The translations under genes were made by a program, and so were the position numbers. Of a DNA stretch of 64,000 nucleotides, positions 11,701-21,810 are shown one piece after another; within the stretch, counting starts at the first letter, position 1; each line of letters opens with the position of its first letter. Source of the stretch: Parus major (taxonomy: Eukaryota > Chordata > Aves > Passeriformes > Paridae); assembly GCF_001522545.3 (NCBI RefSeq), contig NC_031781.1, positions 6,922,911 to 6,986,910 on the forward strand. The letters are read 5' to 3'. Below the pieces are notes generated by a model, which saw nothing but the letters and a program-made list of their open reading frames with translations, was not told the DNA's origin and did no database searches.

Positions 11701-14700
11701 AGGCCCTGAATAAAACCAAACCCCCCAAACTCCAGCCCACAAAACCACAAAAATATTGGGGTGGGAAAAATGTGATGACAAGTTTGACTCAGAACTTTAC
11801 TTCTTTTTTCTGTGTTTTTCTAAAATCCTTCTCATATTGTGTGTTAATAAGTGAAACTGTAGTATGAACTGGCATTTGGGTGGCAATTTTTTCATTTTCT
11901 TTTATGGATAGGAAGGATGACTATATTATAGCCTGAACTTGTTAGTATTAATGTTTAAAATAGAGTGATGCATTAAAAAGTAATAAGCACAGCAGTGTGA
12001 GTGTGTCTGTTGCAATGTTAGTGACACTATGATGGATTAACAGCCTGTAAAATAGAAATGCATGCTCTGGCAAATATTTTACCTAACACTTATTAGTATA
12101 TTTATGGGTATCAATTTTGCTTTTATTTTGCATCTTTTAAGCATAATCATGCTTTAATCTATTTTAAAAACCCACAAACCTATAAATCTGCTATTTTTCT
12201 GCAGGTGTGAACTTTGATTACATGATATTTAATGTCAAGTTATATTATTAAAGCAGAAGTAGAATTTGAGCATTATACACAAGCCAGAATTTGAAACCCT
12301 AGAATAAGAAACTGTCTTCTTGTTTTGGTGTTTTTTCCTGTGGTGGCATATTTTGTGTGATGTAGGAATCATTCATTATGCCCAAATCCAAGTCTCCACT
12401 TTAGAATGTTATAGAAGTGCCCTGATAATAGATGGTTTCATCTGTCTACATCAACCAGGTTTCAATTAATGCTCACCAGAACAAGAAGGCACTTGCACTG
12501 GTGGGAAAAAAATGCAGTCTTAAATTTGATTCTTACCCAAGGTGACAGTAACCCCTTAAGAAATAAAACTTGATTTGCATAAACCAGCAACTCTTAAATA
12601 GGTTTATCAGGTTGTTATTGTGACCTTAAGACAAATAATGACTTGCTTACACTCTTCTTGAAGTTAAATCAATTTCAAACTCTGAAAAGTCAAGAAATTT
12701 GCTTAGTGCTTCCTGGTATTATTTTAGACTTTATTGAAATCTGTTTGCCTTTTGGTAGTTCCTGGTGGCCTTCTCTGCAATTGAGATCTAATATGTCAGT
12801 CTAATAACTTCACAGGATGCTTTATTCTGTTGATATATATTATTTTTCCTTATGCAACAATTTAATGGAATTCATTACCACAGTGCATTACTTTTTAATA
12901 CATGCTATTTCCAATTTGAGATAACTTTGATTTTCAGGATCAGTCAATCTTCACAATAAATGAAAAGGGCTCAACAATGTGATAGAGCAGAGGTGGATCT
13001 CAGGTTAGCAACTGCTGCCATGGAATTATACAAAATTCATTTTTTGTTACATCAAGAAGCAGAACTGTGGTGAATATCAGATCAAGAAACTGGCATTTTA
13101 GTCAAGACTTCATAAAAGTCACATTCCCACCACAAAATTCATACTTGTGATGTAGGAATTTATTGGAGAGTGACAGAATTATGGGCCTCTGAAGTATGTT
13201 ATTGCTCTATGTAATTGCTTGACATGGCACTGTTTCTTGGATTAAAAGCCATGTTGTATTTTCCACTCAGCAATAAGGATGTTATTTTGAAAATAATTGC
13301 GTGCCAATTTAAAGTTTGCAGGTTGCTTTCAGCTGAGTGGCTGGAACCTTGACCTCCCTGATGACTGTGGGTCCACAGGTGTCACTTCATGTCCTGCTGC
13401 AGAAGGTGTCCCTTTGACAGTGGCTGCTCAGGACTGTTGCTTCTCCTTCCCCCATTGAATACAACATTTTTGGCACCCAGTGTTTGTGTCACCAAGCCTG
13501 CCAAGGTCAGAAGTAAAGGGAATGCATTTCCTAACCCTTGAAGTCTGTGCTTAGAGTTGCAACAAGGATCCCTTCAAGTGACTCTGAGGAATTTGTTAGT
13601 TTTGGGGTAAACATTCAAAGGCCATTATAGACATGACCAGGGGTTCATTCTAGAGTGTAGATAGTAATAGATAATAGTAATAGAACACTTAAATACTCTG
13701 TGACCTCTAGTCATGTTTTTCTTTTTTATTGTCAGAGAAAGAATACTAGATAGGTTTGTTTCCATAGCATTCTGTCCATTGTATCAGAGCTCTTAATTAC
13801 AGTTTCTCATTTTTAAATTTTATCTTCAGTTTGCAGGTATTTTGAATTCATTGAAAGCATTAACATTTACAACCTAGCACCAGCTTTGGGAGTAAAAAAA
13901 ATAGTTTATTTGCTTAGAGAAGTGTTCATTTCCCAGCATGAAACTCTTGAAAGAAACCAAAGGCAGACTTTGTCTTAATAGTTGAAAATTCAAAATAAAT
14001 GAAGCTTATGTTAAATGGCAGTAACAGACTAGAGCTACAGTGGACTGCTGAAATTGGATTTGGGTAGCTATAAACATAATTAGCTTAAAGCATTCTAGCT
14101 TGCCATGCAGTGTGAGCTCTCATAGGCTGGGATGTGATAATGCTTTGCTCTTTTGCATTTTAACTCCTTGTGGAGATTCAAAAGCCAGCTGATCTTAGGC
14201 TTTGTGGAAGCGAAATTAACCACGCGTTCCTTGGGGGGTTATGGCAAACTGTGAGGTTTATTGGCTGTTGAAGTGTGCTGAAGATAACGTGACAGTAACC
14301 TAAAATGCTGTATTCCCAACATACTAATTAGGATTGTATATTAATATTTTTAAAAATCTTCAGAGATTTGTATTTCTAGTTGTGTAAATGACTGATTATA
14401 CGTAAACATTGGTTGTGTATGCTCTTAACACTCTCATGGATAAAATAGTAGTGCTTGATTTGACCTGAACAATATACACAAACAAAGTGATAATATTGTA
14501 AAGTTGCATATAGAAAATACTGATGTGGTTCAGAATTTCTGCAGGACTTTTATTGCTCCAGAACACTAGCTCATGCCCATTATGTGAAGTTGTGTTCATT
14601 TAAGCCAGTGAGTAATGTAACCTCAATCTTTGCTGCAAGTGGGCTGGAATCGGTCGATAACTTGGCATTCCCACACCAGTGGAACACAGATTTATACACC

Positions 14701-17700
14701 TGAGACCTCCATAAAATTCTAGGGATACATGTTCAGCCTCTCCAGAACAGGCTGCATGTGCATTCTCCTGCTCTTCCTCAGATGTACAGATCACTTGAAA
14801 CAAGTGAGCCTGTGTTCTCACAGCAGGCAAATTGATGAGTGCTTCCACCACTGGGTTGTTTTCAAATAATAAATTCAGAACCTTCAGATTTTGCCTTTTA
14901 TCTGAAAGTCTCAAGCTTTGCAAGCTGTGATAACTTCTGTTATCCCTCTACTTCTCCTGTTTCTATTTTCCATGAGTAAGTGTATGTGAAACATTATGCT
15001 TGCACAGAAGTAAGGGAAAGTTTCATAGAGTTGTTAAAAGCTGGAAGGATTTTCACCATGGGACATTATATTGAATTGTTTACTGTATGAGGTGACTCTA
15101 TATCCTTTCTCATTTTCCTTTTTATTCTCCTACTGTCTTTATTTAAGGAAGATTTTTTAAAATGAAGTATTTCAAACAAGAGTGAGAATGGACAGTTTAG
15201 ACTGTTAAATAATAAAAAAAACCACTGTGGAGAACACATCTGAGAATTATAATCTCAGTATTTAGAAGTGCAGAGGAATGAAGTACAAAGCAAATATTAA
15301 CACCACATCATGCAGAGTAGTTACAGCTTTTCTATTTTTGCAGTATCTGAATCTTCTAATATGTGTGGAATATGGATAAACTGACATATTTCCTTTCTTG
15401 TGTTCTTTTTTAAATATTAATTTCCAGTGGAGGTGGATTACATCTTCAGCAAGGCTTTTAGTTCTTCAGCCTTCTGCATTTATTACTTCTGTTTAGAACT
15501 CATTGTAGATAAGCATTTGAAGAAAGAAATAAAATAAACATTTGTGTTAATTATATAATTCCTTCCTACCCTTCTCCCATGCACCATATTTTCTCTTCTC
15601 TGTATGATTCTCAATTGGCTTTTATTAGGGTTTGATACATGTCTAATCAGAGACCTCAAAGTACAGGCAATTGTGACCCTATTTCTGCACCCTTTCATAA
15701 GTGTAAATATACCTGGAGGTAGAAGAAAAGAACAATGGGATTAATTAATCAGGTGGTTATTATGTATATTTATAAATGGGGCTTTGCCTTAGTCTGTAGT
15801 TGCTGTTTCTTTTGTGTCATATCTCACATTACCCTTGACCTGGATTTTTTGTTTGTTTATTTGTGGGTTGGTTTGATTGGATTTTTTCCTCCAATCCCTT
15901 GGTTATTTTCCTGAATGTGGTTCTGAAAAACCTTGGGGGATTCATCAAGTTTCTATGTCCCTGTCTGTGACTTTGTTACAAGATTTTATTCACATATCCA
16001 AATTTTATTTTTGCTTTCATGGGCAAAACAGCTTCTTTCATTTTCTGTGAGATACCGAAACGCACCATTGCGCTTGATCATCAAGGACACAGCAGAAAAT
16101 TAGTTGCCATTTTTTATCCCTTAAAAATGAGAGGCCAGAAGCAGGGAAATGCAGCTTAATACACTTCTATGGGGAGCTCTGCTTCAAAGACCAGTGGCAT
16201 GTAAGGAACTTACCTGCACTTTCTGCTGAGATGCACTTTGGTTTCAGAATGGATTTTTGCTATGTGCATAAATGCTTTCCTTCTCTGGTCAGTTATCTGT
16301 GCATACACTTTTCTAGTGGGACCAGAAATTATTCCAGAGTCAGCAGTTGTCTATAATAGCATAAGGACATGATAGAAATGCCACGTTACTTCCAAAAGAT
16401 AAATTCATTACTATGCTTTGAAACTTAGCTTTCTTCTGCCTTTGCTCCAGGACATCACAAGGTGTAGCAAATAATGAAATACACAGCTCTATCCCCAGTA
16501 AAAAGGACTGAAACTTTTCAGCAAAACTTACCACTTTTTCCTGTGTTTTCCTTGGTCCTTCATTATGCAATCCCACTCAGGAAAAGTTTCTGCATCTGAT
16601 GGGAGCACCATGGGAGAAATGCTAACGTGAATTTTGAATCGGGTGAATTAGCGATCTGCATAGCAGGAATAGTCAGCAGTGCCAGGCCAGGCCACAGCTG
16701 CAGACAGATTGTGGTGTCACCTGTAGTGGTTTGTGAATGTTATGGTTCAGCCTTGCTTTCCATTCACAGGGTGGTCGGGAGGAGGTGATTTCCTGCTCGG
16801 TCATACCCAGTGTGCATTAATGAAATCTGCTGAGAGCACTCTGTGGTATGGTGTACACAAGTGTTTGTTAACACAAAAGAAGATTGTTCTTTCAAGCAAA
16901 AATTTCTTTTCCAAGTGAATTTAGTTTCTTAGACTGGCAATGGTACAAATACAATTTTTGTATTAACCAAGTGTGAGTGTCCAGTTTTGCACACACCAGA
17001 TGCATAAACTATAGGTCTGATATAGTGTTGAATGATTAATGTAAATAAAGCCAAGGTTTGATGAATTACTTTATTATTTTTTCTTGCTAATTATTAGCAA
17101 TGGGTTAAATCTATGTTAGATTTTGCTGGCCTCTTGAACATAAGCATACTGTGTGCTTTCACAAAGTTTCTAGGGCTTCCAGGATTGCTCTCAAAAATGA
17201 AGGTAACTGTTACTTGTCACTTGAAGCAGCTAAGAATCTTTGTTAACATAAGAACTGTTTGAATCTCGCAAAATAAGCTTATGAATTTACTGCCTAACAG
17301 TGTTTGGCTTGTAAAAAGAAGTAAACAGCACAAGTATTGAGACAATCAACCATTTCTGTTTCATTCCTGGCTTTGGAAAGATACTATTGTTTATGTAATA
17401 TGTTCAAAGGAGCACATAATTGATTATATACTGTTAGTCAGCCATGTGCGTTTTTACATTTCTGCCTGTAGGTAAGCTGAACACCTGGTGACATGGTAGC
17501 ATGTTTAAAACACTGCTTAGGAAACCCACAGTAACAGCAGATAACATGACTTTCAAAATGGTTCAGTAATACACAAAATAAATGTTCCTTTTAAGAATTT
17601 TTTTCTTTATTGTCTTCATAAAAAGGTATTAGTACAGAGAGAAATGTGATCTATTTACTGTTCCTGGTGGGGATGCCTGGTGGGTGGTGAAAGTTGCAGG

Positions 17701-18377
17701 GTGCTGTGCTACTCTGTTCTCCACAGTTCCCCTGTTAGTCTTTCTATCTTTAAACTTCTCGTTTCTTCTGAGAAAGCAGGAAGCTTTTGTCAGCTAGGTA
17801 TTGAATAGAGGTTTTGATATTTAAAGCAAACTGTTCAGTGCTCTTAGAGATGCTAATGTGCAAAGAAATACAGGTACTACATCTCGAGCTTCGAGACAGA
17901 AAATGTTAAGATAAGAACAGTGTACAAAGGCAGAGGGAAGATTCTGAGGTCTTAATTATAACTACTGAGGGAAGAAACTAGAATTCTGGAGCGGACACCG
18001 GAGCTATATTGTAGGATGCAAGGATGACTCAGCCCATGCTCAGATCATGGTCTTGCCATACTTGTTTACATTAAAGTTCACTTGCTATTTTAAGTCTGCA
18101 CATTTAGTGGAGAAGACGGTGAGAAAAAAGCACAGGGAGAAGAATAAAAGCAAAAGAGGGGTGGGGTACATTTTAAAATGCAACAACAAAAAATACCTGG
18201 ACCAATCCCTCCTGCTCGGTACGCTGCTCTCTCAGTGGAGGAGCTTGTAATCCTATATTTGCTATATCAAGCGGATTCTTCTTTGAGCACAAATTAATAA
18301 TTTATTCATAGGCTGGAGTCAGCCCGCATTGATTTACTTATGCTGCATTTCTTTTCATTCATAAGCCTGTGCTGGTC
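8743..18377. other. Intergenic DNA upstream of CACNA2D3
   Basis: AT-rich sequence without recognisable exons. The longest open stretch (159 codons, minus strand, 9,976-10,455) begins with GTG, has no recognisable domain and is probably chance. A mildly GC-rich patch lies at about 11,345-11,580, and an A/C-rich stretch at about 11,712-11,750. The last few kilobases are where distal regulatory elements of CACNA2D3 could lie. A CpG-bearing segment near 16,055-16,087 and a small hairpin at 17,882-17,896 stand out, but neither is proof of function. Confidence 0.5.
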
Positions 18378-18965
18378 CCGAGCTCTCGGCGAGTGACTTG
18401 CTGCAGTGCTCCGGCGTGGGAGGAAGCAGCAAACGTGCCTTTATGCCCAAGGACGGGCTCGCCAGGAGCCGCTGAAATGTGCGAGCCTGGCCGAGAGCCG
18501 GGGCTCGCTGCCGCTGCCGCCCGATGCTCCGGGAGCTGCGGCCGCCGCTCCGCTCCCTCCGCCCGCCCCGGGATGCTGCTGCCGGCAGCCGAGCTCCGGT
18601 CAGCCCTCGCCTCGCCGGGCTGTGTGACAGACAGGTGCTTGTCACCAGCTCTGCCCTGCCTGAAGCTGGCTCCGGTGGGTGTGCACGGCCCCACGCCCCC
18701 GCCCCTGCCAGCCCCGCCGAGCCCTCCCAGGCTCAGCCCCCGGCAATGTGCAGCGCTCTCTTCTCGCCTCCCTGGAAGGGCTCAACTACACTTTCAGCTC
18801 CTCCAGACTTTCTCTGCTTTTGCCGTGCCCTCCCTCTGGTCCAGCTCCTCCCGTGCCTGCCTCTCTGTCTCGGCGCTATCCCGTTAAAAGGCTGCTGCTC
18901 CCGCTCCGCCGAACCAATGCACTGGCTGCCTGCACCCGGGATGAAGGCTGGAGCTTGTCGGCGAG
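18378..18965 (+). promoter_or_regulatory. CACNA2D3: CpG island, probable CACNA2D3 promoter
   Basis: This is an abrupt block of GC-rich, CpG-dense sequence in an otherwise AT-rich window, the usual signature of an unmethylated vertebrate promoter. It contains GC-box-like motifs (gcccgccccg at 18,561-18,570 and the cgcccccgcccc run at about 18,694-18,705), a TATA-like ttaaaag at 18,884-18,890 and a CCAAT box at 18,913-18,917. No single transcription start can be fixed from sequence. It sits 470 bp or more upstream of the coding start, so the gene has either a long 5' leader or a separate non-coding first exon. Large open frames across it (up to about 172 codons) are the expected by-product of few stop codons in GC-rich DNA and I do not call them genes. 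The + orientation is inferred from CACNA2D3; divergent transcription is possible. Confidence 0.8.
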
Positions 18966-19434
18966 GGAAAGGACAACTCTAGGCAGCTTTCCATTTGCAA
19001 AGTGAGCAGTAATTGCAAGAAGACAGCCTCCCCAGTTGGAATCAATAGTCTGCTTTCTTGCTGCTAAGGGCACTTTGGAGCAGCAGTAGGTCACTGAAGT
19101 AACTTCAGCACACTGCTGACTGCGGAGTTGTAAAGAACTACATGCAAGTGGCTGCAGTAGTGCTGGAAAACGCTTTGCTGTTACCAGGGACACAATAGTT
19201 TTCAAGTCATTAGAGCTTCGCTTCTGGTCTGCTCCTTCCATTACACAGAGAGGGTCATACTTTGGAGGAATGAGGATGGAGCTTTGAATTTTTCTTTTCC
19301 GGTGTTCCAGTGTCCCCTTCTAGTGGAAGAGGGTAAGGGTGGGGGAAAAGAAGCTTTTAAAAGCAAAACCCCACTGCTGCTGAACTCAGCTTCACTTGAA
19401 TTTCCCCAAACCTTTCCAGGCACAGAGAGGCATA
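18966..19434 (+). other. CACNA2D3: Presumed 5' leader region of CACNA2D3
   Basis: Sequence between the CpG island and the start codon. It holds two short upstream reading frames that begin with ATG: 19,142-19,198 (18 codons plus stop) and 19,270-19,287 (5 codons plus stop). In the frame of the main start codon there is a TGA at 19,381-19,383, so the coding frame cannot extend further 5' without splicing. A pyrimidine-rich run followed by AG (cctttccag, ending at 19,419) could be a splice acceptor, which would place the true exon start at 19,420 with the leader spliced from the island. Whether the leader is continuous or spliced cannot be told from sequence. Confidence 0.5.
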
Positions 19435-19550
19435 ATGCCAGAGAACCTAAATCTTCGGGCTTTTGGGGGTTTTTTCTTGATCTACTGGACAGCTTTTAAC
19501 ACAGCCTTAGTGGATGTGGTTGGATCGGAGCAGCAGATCCCCTTGTCAGT
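19435..19550 (+). CDS. CACNA2D3: CACNA2D3 coding exon 1 (signal peptide, N-terminus)
   Basis: This exon encodes the start of the alpha2delta-3 subunit of voltage-gated calcium channels. The mature protein is extracellular and membrane-attached; it promotes surface trafficking of CaV1 and CaV2 pore subunits and acts at synapses. The exon gives 38 codons plus two bases of codon 39. Residues 1-30 form a signal peptide: a short polar start (MPENLNLR), a hydrophobic core rich in Phe, Leu, Ile and Tyr (about 9-26), then DVVG before SEQQIPLSV. Val at -3 and Gly at -1 fit signal peptidase cleavage before Ser31. SEQQIPLSV is the mature N-terminus I recall for mammalian alpha2delta-3. The ATG has A at -3, and an in-frame TGA lies 54 bases upstream. 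The exon ends at a consensus donor (CAGT then GTAAGT at 19,551), splitting codon 39 after its second base. The signal peptide itself does not resemble the mammalian one. Confidence 0.88.
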
Positions 19551-20154
19551 GTAAGTGCTTTCATGCTATTCCTCTCAGGACCACGTTCAAGGATGAGAAC
19601 TTGGCTGCTCAAGTTCTCCTGTTTTTGTACTGCAGATATTTGACTGTTCCAGGGCACCTTTGCTCCTCTGTCAGCTGTGTTTGAAGTGGTTGTCTCCAAG
19701 ATGCTTGGCACTACTTTGATTTTATTGTAGGAGCATGTGTTGGTGGAGCATGTGGCCACTGAGTTTTAAGTGCTTGCATTTACTGAAATTGATGCTGTTA
19801 ACTCTTTATCATGTGGGAATTGATCATTCAGAACTGTTTTGCCATTTTATCTGCTGTTTTCCTTTCAATTGATATCTGTCACGTACCGAAGGATGTTTCT
19901 GTGCAAGTTAATTCCTTAAATTTTAATGGTTCAGGTTGGTAGTTTCATATCAGAGGCCTTACCTTAGCATGGGGTCTAGTTTGTGCTTATACTTGTACAG
20001 CTTCACTGATCTTTTGCTGTGCTTAGCTTCCTTAGTGAGCTCTCTAATGCAAAATTGCTCGGCTCCTTCTGAGTGCAGCTGAAGCTGTTACAGTCTCTGT
20101 TGCTTGCTATGACATGTGTATTACATTTCTTCCTGTCTCTTTTTTTCTTCACAG
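19551..20154 (+). other. CACNA2D3: CACNA2D3 intron 1
   Basis: A 604-bp intron with a strong GTAAGT donor and a textbook acceptor: a long T/C tract ending tttttttcttcacag just before 20,155. It interrupts codon 39 after its second base; splicing gives GT plus G, a valine. No repeats or other coding signals were recognised in it. It is very short compared with the following intron. Confidence 0.88.
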
Positions 20155-20236
20155 GGTAAAGCTCTGGGCCTCAGCATTTGGTGGAGAGATCAAATCTATT
20201 GCAGCCAAATACTCAGGTTCTCAGCTCCTACAGAAG
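20155..20236 (+). CDS. CACNA2D3: CACNA2D3 coding exon 2
   Basis: An 82-bp exon that completes codon 39 and adds 27 more, to residue 66. The translation reads V, then VKLWASAFGGEIKS, then IAAKYSGSQLLQK, which matches my recollection of the mammalian alpha2delta-3 N-terminus at every position. It forms the start of the extracellular alpha2 part, ahead of the VWA_N and VWA (MIDAS) domains that lie in later exons outside this window. The exon begins after a pyrimidine-rich acceptor (cttcacag) and ends at AAG then GTAAGG at 20,237. It finishes on a codon boundary. CACNA2D1 and CACNA2D2 differ in this stretch, so the paralogue assignment is firm. The remaining roughly 1,000 residues are not in the window, so the gene is partial here. 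Confidence 0.96.
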
Positions 20237-20542
20237 GTAAGGATTTCTTCGGTTGTAATAAGGAAGGTTTTAACAGAGAAAATGGAGGCAGATTTAATTT
20301 TTTAAATGAACAGGAAAGCAGTGCTGTACGTGCTTTTGTCCATGATCTATTTTTGTATGGCATACTAGTCCCTGATGACTCTTTGCATTGCACTGCACTA
20401 TCTGTAGAGTCCTTGCTTAACCTGATATTTTTCTGTTTGGATGACTGTTTTTTTTCACTGGAAAGTAAACTCCAGCACTCATTTCTTGTAGCCTAGGCTT
20501 CAGCCCAGGTTGCGGGTGTTCAGTCTGGTTGCTGCATTGTGG

Positions 20543-20565
20543 TGATGATGATGATGATGATGATG
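20543..20565. repeat. (TGA)n microsatellite
   Basis: About 7.7 uninterrupted TGA units, about 300 bp inside intron 2 of CACNA2D3. Pure trinucleotide runs of this length are often polymorphic. No coding role is apparent. Confidence 0.95.
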
Positions 20566-21794
20566 TTTCTGTGCAGAAACAGCTGTTTCTTATGAAAAAT
20601 GTTAACTTCATCCAAGGAGCAGAATTAGTGCATATTGTATTATTTTCACCCTGGGCTGTGTGTACACAATGCACGGTATCAAGAGAAGGCGGCTGCACTG
20701 TTGTTTGCCATCTCTGCAGTTTTTACAATGCCATTATTCCCCCAATCATCTCAACCCAGTGCTGAGATGTATTACATCATTACAGATAAGAGGAATGAAT
20801 GTGGTTATCTTCCTGCTCAGCTGCACAGCTGGGTAATAAGGTAGTGAAGTATAGCAAAAAACTTGAGAAATTGGTATAAGTCTGAATAATTGGGGCAGAG
20901 GGTAATGAAAAAGCAGATTTGAGTATTAGCTATATATCAAGGACTCTGTTTAATTTAAATATGCAACCTAGAGTAAACTTTTGTATTGTGGACAGTTTAT
21001 TTTTGCAACAGTTACAAAAAAAAATGAGAGACTAAAGAATATGTTAGATTGAGACTGCAATTTTGGGACATTTATTATACGGGATTCTCAAAATGCAATA
21101 TGTAAATGGAAAAACATTGAGACATTCACTGATCAAAACACTCATTCAAGCCATGTATTAAATTTCTGCTGAATTTTGTAGACATGATTTTTATTTCTGA
21201 GTAGCACTAATTTTATTTTTTGTCTGATAGAGAAAGAAATTATTCCTTGAGCTTGTAGCATTTATTTCGGAAGGCTTATATATGTGTGAAATTATATAAC
21301 TGTACGTGTAGCAGCTGAAATAAAAAGCTTGTGCTATCCTTTAAAATGAAACCAACTGGCTTTAGTAATTACTAAAGACATATGAGTTCTATAGCAGCTT
21401 GTCTTTTCAGATTTTTATACCCAGGACTGTAAAACATGAATTTCACTAAGTGAAAATACAGAGCTATTAAGAACAAAAATATTTGCGGTCTCTTACTGCC
21501 TTTCAAGGCCTTTAAATGGCTTCACTTCAGTATGTTGGGAAAACTTTGATTTTATTATGAAAATCTGGACACTCAGTATTTATTATACTTCCAGCTCACA
21601 TTTTTCAAAGTCTGTGTAGTCTTACATTGTCACTGTTTTTTATGAGCACCTTAAATTCATAAAACAGATGGAGCTTTCAGTTTGGATTAATTTGTAATCA
21701 AGTATTATTAAAAAGCTTTTTTTTTTTTTTATTTTTATTGGGCCATAACAAACTAGCATCTTTATTTAACTTTGGAGCTGTTCCATGCGCAGCC

Positions 21795-21810
21795 ATTTTT
21801 GCGCAAAAAT
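21795..21810. promoter_or_regulatory. 16-bp perfect palindrome, C/EBP-like core
   Basis: The sequence atttttgcgcaaaaat is identical to its reverse complement. Its core TTGCGCAA is the palindromic half-site pair favoured by C/EBP bZIP factors. It retains a CpG in a strongly AT-rich setting, with another GCGC close by at 21,787. The palindrome is read directly; a regulatory function in the first part of intron 2 is only inferred. Confidence 0.35.

Noticed and set aside
15026..15070. CR1-like phrase tcatagagttgttaaaagct followed by ggaagg
   Set aside because: Only a few words resemble the CR1 end and the following sequence does not continue the match.
16717..16745. tgtagtggtttgtg, resembling the start of some bird LTRs
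   Set aside because: No matching second LTR, no polyadenylation signal at the right spacing, and no internal retroviral sequence.
18369..18982. Overlapping open frames of 96-172 codons on both strands in the CpG island
   Set aside because: GC-rich DNA has few stop codons, so long frames in several registers are expected. None shows a known domain or joins in frame to CACNA2D3 exon 2.
19284..19499. 71-codon + strand frame overlapping coding exon 1
   Set aside because: It starts at TTG and is in a different register from the exon, whose frame is fixed by SEQQIPLSV and by correct joining to exon 2.
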